DNA of 38,149 nucleotides from Tritrichomonas foetus (GCA_001839685.1 MLAK01000963.1:4017-42165); one strand, 5' to 3'; positions 8,713 through 17,821 are shown, counted from the first letter of the stretch. The notes: generated by a model from the sequence alone, not told the origin. Translations and numbers: made by a program.

Positions 8713-9033
8713 ATGGCTTCACCAGAACTCGCTTGTGTTTATGCTGCCCTCATCTTAAACGACGACGGTCTCGAAGTTACAGCTGACAACGTTAATAAGC
8801 TTTTAAACGCTGCTGGCGTCAAGCTCGAATCATATTGGGTTGATCTTTTCGCAGAATACTTCAAGTCACACGATATTTCAGAACTCGTTAAGGCAACATG
8901 CCTCGGTGGTGCTGCTCCAGCTGCTGGAGCTGCCGCTGCTGGTGGTGCTGCTGCCGAAGAAGCCAAAGAGGAGAAGAAAGAAGAAGAAGAAGTAGTCGAA
9001 CTCGCCGGTGGATTTGACGACCTCTTCGGTTAA
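8713..9033 (+). CDS. 60S acidic ribosomal protein P1
   Basis: This is the stalk protein P1, which binds P0 as a heterodimer with P2 and helps recruit elongation factors. The 106 residues comprise an N-terminal helical dimerisation domain (MASPELACVYAALILNDDG, typical of P1 rather than P2), an Ala/Gly hinge (about 70-85), and an acidic tail. The last 21 residues are identical to those of P0. The codons of the shared tail differ at many synonymous positions, so the identity is kept by selection and not by recent copying. The stop is TAAA. The gene has strong codon bias like P0, and a long T run begins 54 bases after the stop. Confidence 0.97.
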   Translation: MASPELACVYAALILNDDGLEVTADNVNKLLNAAGVKLESYWVDLFAEYFKSHDISELVKATCLGGAAPAAGAAAAGGAAAEEAKEEKKEEEEVVELAGGFDDLFG

Positions 9034-9083
9034 ACAATAAACCTCTAATTTTGGTCTGATTCCTAACATAATTTCGATAACTC

Positions 9084-9086
<3 letters not shown>

Positions 9087-9126
<40 letters not shown>

Positions 9127-9139
9127 CTTTTTTTTCTTT
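9087..9139 (+). repeat. Poly-T tract downstream of P1 (40 T, then interrupted)
   Basis: Forty consecutive T (9087-9126) are followed by C, eight T, C and three T. The tract lies 54 bases after the P1 stop. As with eRF3, the homopolymer is T on the coding strand. A role in 3' end formation or nucleosome exclusion is possible but unproven. Confidence 0.9.
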
Positions 9140-9569
9140 ACTCCATCACACTTCGTAAAAACGTTCTAACAAGAGTATTTTAGTATGGAAATCAGTGTTT
9201 GGTTTTCAAGAGGACGATACAATGAAGTGATTTTAAACTTTTTCATAACTCTCATAGAAATGATGAATTGAATGGTTAATCATCGCAGGTCATGACAAAT
9301 CATCAGGCCCCTTTGACTCATTCGGCCATTGAAGGAGACGCTGGTGCGTGACCCAAAGAACCAGAAAAGTTCACATCACATATACCATTAAGTTTTTGAA
9401 TTTCATCGGATATTCAAAATTGAGAAACACACAGGGTATTTGCATTGTGAAAGAATTCCAATTTTGAAATATTAAAAAATATTGATATTCAATAATTATT
9501 AATTCATCAAATGATAAAAAGTATATATATATATTTAATAACAATCATCTAAAATAAATAAGAAGACAA
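9140..9569. other. Convergent intergenic region with a GC-richer island
   Basis: P1 and the Sel1 gene converge here. Most of it is AT-rich, including a TATATATA run near 9530. The part at about 9283-9372 is clearly richer in G and C and has no open frame of note. I could not match it to tRNA, snRNA, SRP or RNase P sequence. Confidence 0.4.
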
Positions 9570-11402
9570 CTAAAGTTTCTTTGAAAGCGAATTAAGTTTT
9601 TTGATTATTCCCGAAGTATCTTCTCCTTTCTCTTCCATTTCATTCATTGCAGCTCCATACCATACAAATGCAATATCATTATTTCTAGGAAGTTTAATTC
9701 CTTTTGCAAAAAGGTCGCCAACAAATTCATATAATTCGAATCGATTTTGTACACGTAAAAATTCAAGAGCTCTGTTTAAATAGTTTTCATCTTGATTTGC
9801 TAAGCCAATATGAGCCAAAGCGATAGGATCAGTCATACATTTAGCTAAATAAGCGGTTCCAATATGATGTTCCTTAAAAGAATCACCATGAAAATTAGAA
9901 AGACCATACAAAAGACATCCTTGCAAACTTCCTCTTTGAGCCGCTTTTTGAAAAAGTTTTCGGGATTCTATGTTTTCATCCAGAATTGCAGCAAGAAGCC
10001 CACACTGGACCAAAGCTGTTGTATTTTTTGATTTTTTCTTTTCATAATAAAAAAGAAGATCATATAATTGTAGAAAATTTCTTATTCCAGATTTCCAAAG
10101 CAATTTTTGGGAAAGGCAAAGATTTCGTCTTTCATATTTTTCAGAGGCATAATAAAAAGCTTGTACTAAAAGATTAGATTTATTTGTTGAAGGAAAGAAA
10201 CTTGGAATTTTTATCCTTCCATAAACTTCATCTCTCATACCAATATCATAAAAATCAGAATTTTTAAATGTAAATCCATTTCCATTATTATTTTGCATTT
10301 TATACCAAAAGTGATCTTCTTTTTCACCATTAACATTTCCACACTCACCCTTCATCCAACAACTCTCCATACTATTAACATTATTAATACCATTGTAATA
10401 ATTATTATTATTAAAACTATTCATATTATTAATAAAATTATTCATACTGCTGTTAAGGTTATGAGAATTCATATTGCATTTGTCGAGTTCAAGAGAAGGT
10501 GACCTTTCTCGAAAATAATTAGGGTTAGGAATTGTTAGTAATACTCCACTATTTATATGAGAGTTAATTTTATCTAAACTCCAAAACAAATCATTAAGTT
10601 GAGGCATTTCTGAAATTGTTGTTGAATTTTCTTTAAGTAACGGTCGCTTGAAATCTTTTTCTAATTCATGAAAAGTGTATTTCTGATAAAGTTGCTCCCA
10701 CAAATGATGATACTTGATTTCCGGCTTTTCCAGAAGCTGGGAAACAGCAAAAAGGTTTCCTTGGGCGGCTGCTGAGTGGAACCAAATGTTTGCTTTCTCA
10801 GGAATTGTAAGACTAGATAAAGTTGAACTAATCATTATTTTAGAATAAAGAGAATTTGACGCTTGATAGTTTTGAAAGTAAAAGTGAAGTGATTTTGAAA
10901 AATCTGTTTCTTGTGAATAAATATCCGCAATAAATTGAACAGCTTCAAGTGAGCCTCTTCTGTAGGCTCTTAAAAACCATTTTAAGGCAATTTTATAGGA
11001 ATTGAATTGATCTCGAGAAACATGATATTTATCAACATGGCCTTTTGCATAAATAAGACCGAGGGAAATAAGTGCTGAAATATTTCCACGAGAAGCCGCT
11101 ATTTTGAACCAATAAATGGCTGAATCTATTTTATTGATATTTGTGCAAATTGTCCCGAGTAAAAGTGCGATTTTTGAGACCGGAATGTATAAGCTTTCGA
11201 CAGAAATCAAAACTTTTTTCAATCTGTCTCTTTCAAAGAAGTACTCGTTCCGATTAAAATCTTTGATGGTTCGATCGATAGCGATTTGAGCGAGTTGCAA
11301 ATCATCATCCATTGCAGAATCACATTCATGTTTTAATATCTGCTGTTCGTAGTATGGTGAGTTTTGGTAAATGAGTAATTCTGGTGAAGGCACTGTTATC
11401 AT
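9570..11402 (-). CDS. Sel1-like repeat protein
   Basis: This 610-residue protein is built from Sel1-like repeats, TPR-related helix pairs with the pattern A-x-x-x-Y/W-F-x-x-A-A-x-x-G. Clear copies are IDSAIYWFKIAASRGN, YKIALKWFLRAYRRGS, ANIWFHSAAAQGN, ESRKLFQKAAQRGS and the C-terminal NNDIAFVWYGAAMNEMEEKGE. The repeats form two blocks, about residues 65-250 and 440-600. A Ser/Asn-rich low-complexity linker (about 295-370, with runs of Asn) lies between them. Proteins of this kind are scaffolds, often in signalling or ER-associated degradation, but no enzyme domain is visible and the partner is unknown. The start is a real ATG at 11402; the next ATG is 30 codons in. The stop is TAG. It lies in the same orientation as the AP endonuclease, 319 bases downstream of its stop. 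Confidence 0.85.
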   Translation of the reverse strand: MITVPSPELLIYQNSPYYEQQILKHECDSAMDDDLQLAQIAIDRTIKDFNRNEYFFERDRLKKVLISVESLYIPVSKIALLLGTICTNINKIDSAIYWFKIAASRGNISALISLGLIYAKGHVDKYHVSRDQFNSYKIALKWFLRAYRRGSLEAVQFIADIYSQETDFSKSLHFYFQNYQASNSLYSKIMISSTLSSLTIPEKANIWFHSAAAQGNLFAVSQLLEKPEIKYHHLWEQLYQKYTFHELEKDFKRPLLKENSTTISEMPQLNDLFWSLDKINSHINSGVLLTIPNPNYFRERSPSLELDKCNMNSHNLNSSMNNFINNMNSFNNNNYYNGINNVNSMESCWMKGECGNVNGEKEDHFWYKMQNNNGNGFTFKNSDFYDIGMRDEVYGRIKIPSFFPSTNKSNLLVQAFYYASEKYERRNLCLSQKLLWKSGIRNFLQLYDLLFYYEKKKSKNTTALVQCGLLAAILDENIESRKLFQKAAQRGSLQGCLLYGLSNFHGDSFKEHHIGTAYLAKCMTDPIALAHIGLANQDENYLNRALEFLRVQNRFELYEFVGDLFAKGIKLPRNNDIAFVWYGAAMNEMEEKGEDTSGIIKKLNSLSKKL

Positions 11403-11721
11403 TTTAAGCGGCCGAATATCCTCTGAAAATAATCACAAAGCAGAATTCGACTCTTTCTTATTTAATTTGCAGCAATATATATATATTGTTTTGATAGCAT
11501 TTTGTATACTAAAAAAGTACTGTTTTATATTCGAGATAATGACTTCACAGATGAAATTAATATTGATTCTAATATTTGGTATGAAACTATAACACCAACC
11601 AAATACCAATCGAGTGTTAGTCATTCCTATGGAATTGTAATAGTCTGGACTAACGTTGTAAATGTAAATACTTGATAAGATGAAATAAAATGTAATATTA
11701 CATTTATTATTCAATATAAAT
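11403..11721. other. Intergenic region between the Sel1 and AP endonuclease genes
   Basis: AT-rich DNA with an (AT)n run near 11475-11485. No gene is seen and no TCAYTW site is near the Sel1 start. Confidence 0.4.
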
Positions 11722-13140
11722 TTATTTCTTCTTTCTAGTGGCCTTTTTTGCATTTCCCTTCTTTGGTGCTGCCTTTTTTTCATTCTTTTTGTCTCCACCT
11801 TCTTTAGATACAGTATCTTGGTTTTCGTTAGTATTTTCTTTCTTTGAACGCCTTGGAGACGATCTTGTTTCTGTCGCGCTAGAATCAGTTTCTTTATTTC
11901 CTTCTTCTTGACTTTTTTCTTCTTTGCTTTCATCTTCTTTATTTCCTTCTTCTTTGCTTTCATCTTCTTTATTTACTTCTTCTTTACTTTGTTCTTCTTT
12001 GTTTTCATCTTCTTTGCTTTCTTTTGGCTTCACAAACATATCCATTGTCATAGTTTTCCCTTTCTTCTTCTTTTGACTAGAATCACTTTCATTGGTAGTT
12101 GTATTATTCTTTGTGAATGTTTTCCCCGAATTTAAGATAGTAATTCCTGGCTCAGTGACTGGTAAATCTTCATCAGTGACAACTTTTTCTTTATCGAGAA
12201 GCAAAACAACTGGACTGTGGTCACTGAAATCTGTACTAAGAATTGAACAATCAACAGGGAGTTTTTCATCGATAGCAGCTTGTGGCACTATAAAGTAATC
12301 AAGTCTCCAACCACGATTTTTCGCTTTCATATCAAATCTGTAACTGTAGAAACTAAACTGTTGCTTATCAGGATACAAATGGCGGAAAACATCAACAAAA
12401 CCTTTCTTTAAGAAATCATCGAACCATTTTCGTTCTTCTGGCGTATAACCAGCAACTTTATCTTTTCCTTTAGTGTCGTAAATATCGATAGGCATATGTG
12501 CGACATTTAAATCACCACACCAAACTGTTGGCTTAGTTTTACTGAGTTCTTCAATCAAATTTCCAATTTTTGGATTCCACGTTTCAACTTTATAGCTTTT
12601 CCTTTCCAGCTTCATGCCCGCCATTGGAACGTAGCTGTTCACGAGGAAGAACTTCGAAAATTCCATTTGTATGACACGCCCCTCACTATCTTTGAAGCCA
12701 GGTTTGACAGAAAGCGGCTTGAGTTTGGTGTAAATTGCAGTTCCAGCATATCCTTTCTTTTCTTCACTGTTCAAAAAATAGCCGTAGTAACCGTCAAGTA
12801 TGAAATTAGTAAACGGTGTCTTTGATTGCGCATGAAGCTTTGTTTCCTGTATGCAAATAATATCAGGCGAATCTACTTGAATGTAGTCATAGAATCCTTT
12901 GTTCCAAGCGCTAGCAAGAGAGGCGACATTACACGTAATGATTTTCAAAACATCGCCTGCAATTTCTACGGTTTTGGTATCGATATTTGTTTTTTTTGGA
13001 TCGTTTTCATTTTCGAGACTTTCGTTTTGATTATCGTTGCTGTTTTCGTGATTATTTTCGTTGGGAATTTCATCGTCATGATTTTCCTCTTTTTGTGGTG
13101 CGTTCTTTTTTGTGTTTTGTCCTTTTTTGGGTCTTCCCAT
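11722..13140 (-). CDS. AP endonuclease, ExoIII/APE1 family, with long charged C-terminal tail
   Basis: This is a base-excision repair enzyme that cuts DNA 5' to abasic sites. The 472-residue protein has an N-terminal extension (1-62) opening with GRPKKG, which resembles an AT-hook. The exonuclease III fold (about 63-325) has CNVASL near 70, the metal-binding Glu in IQETKL (97-102), GDLNVAH (209-215), RGWRLDYF (276-283) and the catalytic SDHSPV (306-311, His308). The last 150 residues are unusual: a Lys/Glu/Ser-rich stretch built on a repeating KEDESKEEGN-like ten-residue unit, ending in a basic KKATRKKK. The tail could target the nucleus or bind chromatin. The open frame reaches 13155, but that codon is TTG, so the ATG at 13140 is used. 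The stop is TAAA. Confidence 0.93.
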   Translation of the reverse strand: MGRPKKGQNTKKNAPQKEENHDDEIPNENNHENSNDNQNESLENENDPKKTNIDTKTVEIAGDVLKIITCNVASLASAWNKGFYDYIQVDSPDIICIQETKLHAQSKTPFTNFILDGYYGYFLNSEEKKGYAGTAIYTKLKPLSVKPGFKDSEGRVIQMEFSKFFLVNSYVPMAGMKLERKSYKVETWNPKIGNLIEELSKTKPTVWCGDLNVAHMPIDIYDTKGKDKVAGYTPEERKWFDDFLKKGFVDVFRHLYPDKQQFSFYSYRFDMKAKNRGWRLDYFIVPQAAIDEKLPVDCSILSTDFSDHSPVVLLLDKEKVVTDEDLPVTEPGITILNSGKTFTKNNTTTNESDSSQKKKKGKTMTMDMFVKPKESKEDENKEEQSKEEVNKEDESKEEGNKEDESKEEKSQEEGNKETDSSATETRSSPRRSKKENTNENQDTVSKEGGDKKNEKKAAPKKGNAKKATRKKK

Positions 13141-13804
13141 TTTGAAGTGTATCAAAATTTCTTTTTTTTTTTCTGTGTTTAAATAGTCACCTCATAATTA
13201 TCAGCGGATTGCAGAGGAATAATCAAAAGAGATTTAAATAGGAATCTTATTTTATGTAGATATATAAGAAGTGCTATGAACACTATTAATCTTCATCATA
13301 ACACTTCGACTCATATATGATTTGATATTCTTTATAATTTTCAGTGAAATAATAATTAGTCTACACAATCCTAGAGAAAACCATGAGAAATACATGAACA
13401 GAACAAATATATCTAGAAAAAATAGAAACAAAAGAAACAACATAATTTGATATTTTCACAATCCCATTTTAGATCACGTTATAATGAACAGTAACAGCTA
13501 TAACTTGGAAATCACAAAAAAGTGCCAACAAATTTTTCCACTATAGCCGAGTTTTTGTGATTGGGAAATGAGATTCTGATTTTGAAAAATAAAGAAATAG
13601 AAGTGAGATAAAGAGATATTTTTAAATATCAAACATTATATGCTTTTTCAAGCTGTTTTACAAACTAACAATTATTCACGCAAAATGTGATTTTTTCATT
13701 CATAAAAAAGAAAAGAAATAAATAAAAAAGAAAAAAAAGAAAATTCCCAATAATCTAAAATAGTATAACTTAAGTTCTAACCTCAGGAATTTCTATAAAA
13801 TTTT
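13141..13804. other. Intergenic region between the AP endonuclease and IFT46
   Basis: About 660 bases of AT-rich DNA with A-rich runs near 13700-13740. No coding frame with recognisable character, RNA gene or clear promoter element is seen. Confidence 0.4.
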
Positions 13805-14683
13805 CTATTGTTTTGCGTTGTCCTGGCTTTGGAAGTAAGTGTTTCCTTCGAATTGGGCAAAAAGTGAAAAGAGGTGGTAAAGGGACTCCACCATATTTCC
13901 TTTTACGGGAATTTCCAAAATTGCGCAAATAACTCGAACGTATTCTTCAACTGAAAGATCCATGTCTGCGCCTGGTATTGGGACTGTTTTCAGCATTTCT
14001 TCAATTTCGTCTGGCCAAACCTCCATCAGTTCTTCAAATTCTGGCATCTTCGTGGAATACGTCATTGATGGCGGGGGCCGATTTCTGTGAATTTCTTCTA
14101 TCGAGCTGAGAAATGAATTCAATGCCTTAGAATTTTGCATATCAGTTGCTTTCAATGATCCAATATATGCATCCCCTTGGGATCCCGGGCTCACGACGCC
14201 GAATTTTTCGCGGAGTTCCATCTTGAAGATCTGCGGGTCCATCTGGCCAATTGAAGGCTCGTCGAGAACGACGAGACCGAGGTCGTCTAGTTGGGCGTCC
14301 GGCCGAGGAATTTTGATGAACGCATCAATAGCGCCGATCGACGGAACGAGCTCTGGTAAAAACGGTTTAAAATGCGGCGTAATTTCTAACTCGTTGGGCT
14401 GAAAATTCGAGATTTGAGCAAAAAGTGCGGCAAGTTCAGGAGAATTGACATCGTTATTATTCATATAAGGAGATCCAAAATTTGATTGGTCCATTCCACC
14501 AAAGGAAGGCATCCCCCCGCGATTCATGTCGTGCGATTCGTTCATTATGTTGAATTCTGGCAAACCGGCTTGATCGAGATTATCCAAAATCGATGTAAAT
14601 ATTGCTCCGTCGCCTTCTTCTTTATCGGAATTTTGGTCTTGTTGGCTGTGGCTCATGAGATTGTCGGCTGATCCAAAATGCAT
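13805..14683 (-). CDS. IFT46: Intraflagellar transport protein 46 (IFT46)
   Basis: IFT46 is a core subunit of the IFT-B complex, which carries cargo along the flagellum. The 292-residue protein has a low-complexity acidic and Asn/Met-rich N-terminus (1-80). The conserved IFT46 region covers about 85-280. Family hallmarks include ITPHFKPFLPELVPSIGAIDAFIKIPRPD, LGLVVLDEPSIGQMDP, HRNRPPPSMTYSTKMPEFEELMEVWP and CAILEIPVKGNMVESLYHLFSLFAQF. The start is a true ATG, and a GCGGTT element lies 66-71 bases upstream. The presence of this gene shows the organism builds flagella. The stop is TAG and is not in TAAA. Confidence 0.92.
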   Translation of the reverse strand: MHFGSADNLMSHSQQDQNSDKEEGDGAIFTSILDNLDQAGLPEFNIMNESHDMNRGGMPSFGGMDQSNFGSPYMNNNDVNSPELAALFAQISNFQPNELEITPHFKPFLPELVPSIGAIDAFIKIPRPDAQLDDLGLVVLDEPSIGQMDPQIFKMELREKFGVVSPGSQGDAYIGSLKATDMQNSKALNSFLSSIEEIHRNRPPPSMTYSTKMPEFEELMEVWPDEIEEMLKTVPIPGADMDLSVEEYVRVICAILEIPVKGNMVESLYHLFSLFAQFEGNTYFQSQDNAKQ

Positions 14684-14748
14684 TCTGTGAATAGAATATA
14701 ACGAGTTCGAAAGCGATTTTTGAAATGGAGTATTGATTGAATCAAGTT

Positions 14749-14754
14749 AACCGC
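14749..14754 (-). promoter_or_regulatory. GCGGTT element upstream of IFT46
   Basis: GGCGGTTAAC on the minus strand lies 66 bases upstream of the IFT46 ATG, further out than in the ribosomal genes. It may be the same element as upstream of eRF3, P0 and P1 or a chance match. Confidence 0.35.
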
Positions 14755-14914
14755 CATTTTTCTTTTGCATATATCTTTATATGTATTATTTATTTTGTTT
14801 ATTTTAATAAATAAGTAATTTTAGAAGATAATTAATAATAGAAATTATAATGTAAAATACTACAATTATCATTGTTTCCTCATTATTGATGAAAACAAAA
14901 TTTAATTTCAGCAA

Positions 14915-14941
14915 TTAAGGATAAACTCCGGTGAAGTGATG
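14915..14941 (+). repeat. Left terminal inverted repeat (27 bp)
   Basis: Begins TTAAGGATAAACTCCGGTGA and ends GTGATG. It is an exact reverse-complement match to 17795-17821. Directly inside lies a short palindrome (TGAAGAATCATTCTTCA, 14942-14958) that has no counterpart inside the right end. Confidence 0.85.
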
Positions 14942-15363
14942 TGAAGAATCATTCTTCAATGGATGACCTCGGGATCAAAAAGTTTGTTCATATTCTGAGC
15001 ATTTGAACGATGTAAAATATTAGGGTCCCTTTTCAGATTGGCCTAAAGGTCAAAATGAATAAGATACAAATATCGAAAACAAAAGTATCGCAAAGCAATT
15101 AAACAAACAATCTAATAAAATCTTTTGAAGCAAACATAAAGCTTGACGCAACTCATTTCATTTTCTCTTATCTAATTTCTGATTTCAGATTGATTCCAAT
15201 GTTTTTTATCTTTCAGTAATTTTCCATAGTGCCCCTGGTTATACTTTATAGTTTTCTACTCCCTATGTAGTTTTTCTCATACATTCAAATTTGCATCATT
15301 CATAAACATGTTTTCATCAAAGATCGTCCACCATATTTCACTAAGCCTTTGCCAAAATGACCT

Positions 15364-15538
15364 GGTTAACCATAAAAAGTTCCAAAATTCCCGGTTTGTT
15401 AACCAAATCGAACGATAGAGATACTCGGTTGAAACTCTCAAAGGTTAACAAAAAAAATCTAACTAAAGGTTAACCTAACCATTTGGTTGGTTTACCAAAA
15501 ACCTTTCACCAACCGACCGATATATTTTTTGGTTAACC
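15364..15538. repeat. GGTTAACC palindrome cluster, left side
   Basis: Perfect GGTTAACC at 15364, 15468 and 15531, with near copies at 15397 (TGTTAACC) and 15443 (GGTTAACA). The stretch also holds related GGTT and AACC words (TTTGGTTGGTTTACC). Similar sites recur beyond the gap, which suggests subterminal protein-binding repeats. Confidence 0.65.
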
Positions 15539-15797
15539 AAATTTAATAGAAAAATTAGCTACTCCATATTATTCCATTTTTTAAAGATGAACTTCAATTA
15601 CAAGTCATGTATTACATTTAATTTAACGAAAAATAGTAAAATATATGAAAAATGGAAGAAGAAGTCGAATTTTGGCACTTTTTATCACCATTATTTTCCA
15701 ATGATTTCGATATTACCAATCATTAATATTTCAATGATTGTTAAATAACAAAGAAAGAAAGTAATTAAACTCATTTCAATATTTATAAAAATTATAA

Positions 15798-15920
15798 NNN
15801 NNNNNNNNNNNNNNNNNNNNNNNNNNNNNNNNNNNNNNNNNNNNNNNNNNNNNNNNNNNNNNNNNNNNNNNNNNNNNNNNNNNNNNNNNNNNNNNNNNNN
15901 NNNNNNNNNNNNNNNNNNNN
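15798..15920. other. Assembly gap (123 N)
   Basis: A run of 123 undetermined bases lies between two sets of GGTTAACC sites. The real gap size is not known. Confidence 0.99.
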
Positions 15921-16230
15921 ATTTGTTTCATGAATGAAATAAATTACATTGCAACATTAGTATCTCCACCTTCTGTAACTTGAACAACTATATAAGGATG
16001 AATTTCTATTCTTTTTGTTTTAAAATTTAAACATTTCTGAAAATTATAAATCGAATTCATCGAAATCTAAATTCTGATGATGATTGTAAATAAATCCTAA
16101 TTGTCTATTCTCTCATGAAAATATTAATAAAGATGTTACTTCATTCTTTATAAATGTTTTATTACCTTTCCAACCTAAAATTAATAATATATGAGACAAT
16201 ATTGAATATATAATTATTTCTGACGTTTTT

Positions 16231-16289
16231 GGTTAACCAAAAGTCAGATGTCACTTTTGAAAAACTTTTGGTTCATTTTTTGGTTAATC
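16231..16289. repeat. GGTTAACC palindromes, right side
   Basis: GGTTAACC at 16231 lies in the same TTTTTGGTTAACCAAA context as the copy at 15531. A near copy, GGTTAATC, is at 16282. Confidence 0.55.
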
Positions 16290-16311
16290 ATTACCTTCAA
16301 TACCCCAAACC

Positions 16312-16969
16312 ATGTCAGAAATAAATGATATTAGTAATCAAATATTGAAGTTAAATTCACTTCCAAAAGTATGTGAAGAATGCTTGACGAGTTTGAAAGT
16401 TGTTGAAGAATCATTCATTTGATTTAACAATAGTTTTAAAAAACCAGAATCATCATTTTTACACCAAATTGCCAAAATTTCCAGCGAACTAACTGATGTT
16501 ATTGTCCAGTATCTAGGTAGAAATTCCGTTTCGTAACTTCAAAAGAGAATATTATTACTTCTCTCTATCTAATGTCCAAAAACTGGTATGTAGTGAAGCA
16601 TCTCTTCTTATTGAAAAAGCTTTTATTGAATTTTCCGATGCACACAATAGAATTCGAAAAAGGTTATTTGATTCATCGTATGTTAAAAATGATGGAATAG
16701 TAGAAACAACTCTTAACTTTCTAAGAATTGGAGAAGAATTTGTAAAGGCAACATTTCATACATCCAATTCGACAATTAATATCTAAATTCAAGAAGAATT
16801 GGCTTCAAGTACTTCTCTACTTATAGGCAGTTTTGATAATTATAATAAATAGGTGAAATATCAGCTCTCATTGAAATATAATTGGGTAAATGAAGCGAAT
16901 TTATCACTAAATCTTATTCTTAAAGAACCAAGTAAAATCTTTACGTTGACAAAAATACTATTGAATTAA
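16312..16969 (+). pseudogene. Decayed helical-protein gene of unknown family
   Basis: A chain of frames separated by stops and shifts begins at ATG 16312 (MSEINDISNQILKLNSLPKV). It continues through LHQIAKISSELTDVIVQYLG, then shifts to EASLLIEKAFIEFSDAHNR, RKRLFDSSYVKNDGIVETT and FLRIGEEFVKATFHTSNS. It ends in VKYQLSLKYNWVNEANLSL before TAA at 16967. In-frame stops occur near 16420, 16534, 16784 and 16851. The predicted helices resemble a long helical bundle, but I do not recognise the family. It lies inside the inverted-repeat segment and shows no transposase motif. Confidence 0.5.
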
Positions 16970-17531
16970 AAGAGGAGAATAAAAAAAGAAAGATGATACT
17001 CAAAAAGATATTCATACATCACTATGTTTCAATGTGCTGATGTGCTTTTGCTATTCCTTTGAATTCGGAGTATCGTCCTGTTTTTTTTTTCTCCCCAAAG
17101 CTATTTCAAATGATTATTATTGCTTTCTTAAATTCACTATTTAGATGTTATATTATGTTTTGTTACATGAGTTTGAATTCTAGAGATTAGGTCAAAGTAT
17201 TGAAATTAAATGATATTTAATTATCATATTTTATAGATGTGTACAATAATATATATAGTAGCATTCAATAAAGAATTTATAAGTTATAACGAGTTACTTT
17301 CCAGAATCACTGTGATGAAAATATTAAGGAAAAATAGATTGTTAACATACCGAACTTCTTTTGTAACTTATCTCTGGTAGTAAGAATCTGTCTCCAGAAA
17401 TGCATTAGATTTATCTTCATTGATGAAATGAATATTAATTAAAAAATGAATTATTTTTATATTTGACAAAAAAGATGATTAGTGTATTGCTATGAAAATC
17501 TATAAAAAAATTTTGAAGATATATATTTTGC

Positions 17532-17768
17532 TCATAACTTTGGGAAGAGATCCCGGCGAAGGAGAAAATAATAATTTTGGATAACTTTTTGCATTCTAGG
17601 ATCTTTAATTTGAACTCCCTTGTTAGAGGACGGCTTTATAGCTGCTTTGTGGATGATTATTGTTTTGATTAAATGAGATAAACCGAATTTCCGAATACTG
17701 AGTGGATAGATAGAACATGGATTCAAAATTGATAAAAAAAGCACGTTTATAAAAAGGACTTTTTTCAT
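17532..17768 (-). CDS. Small hypothetical protein, doubtful
   Basis: A 78-residue frame with ATG at 17768. The first 25 residues are hydrophobic and signal-like (MKKVLFINVLFLSILNP). The rest is basic (KPSSNKGVQIKDPRMQKVIQ) and ends RRDLFPKL. It lies just inside the right inverted repeat, pointing inward. I do not recognise it. It may be a remnant of an element-encoded protein or a chance frame. Confidence 0.2.
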   Translation of the reverse strand: MKKVLFINVLFLSILNPCSIYPLSIRKFGLSHLIKTIIIHKAAIKPSSNKGVQIKDPRMQKVIQNYYFLLRRDLFPKL

Positions 17769-17794
17769 CAAAAAGTTTCTTATCGTCGATTTGT

Positions 17795-17821
17795 CATCAC
17801 TTCACCGGAGTTTATCCTTAA
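17795..17821 (-). repeat. Right terminal inverted repeat (27 bp)
   Basis: Exact reverse complement of 14915-14941, ending in TTAA at 17818-17821. The flanks outside the two TTAA ends do not match each other. Confidence 0.85.

Larger units (their letters stand above)
14915..17821. mobile_element. Candidate DNA transposon bounded by a perfect 27-bp inverted repeat
   Basis: A 27-base sequence at 14915-14941 (starting TTAAGGATAAACTCCGG) is repeated exactly in reverse complement at 17795-17821. The outer four bases are TTAA at both ends. This fits TTAA target duplication (piggyBac or Kolobok-like), or TA duplication as in Tc1/mariner with a terminus beginning AGGATAAACTCC. The 2.9-kb interior holds GGTTAACC palindromes, a 123-base gap, a decayed gene and one short open frame. 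No transposase is recognisable, so it would be a non-autonomous or decayed copy. The gap means the true length is unknown. Confidence 0.5.

Noticed and set aside
9259..9372. C/D box snoRNA (ATGATGA near 9259)
   Set aside because: No matching CTGA D box or closing stem at a suitable distance.
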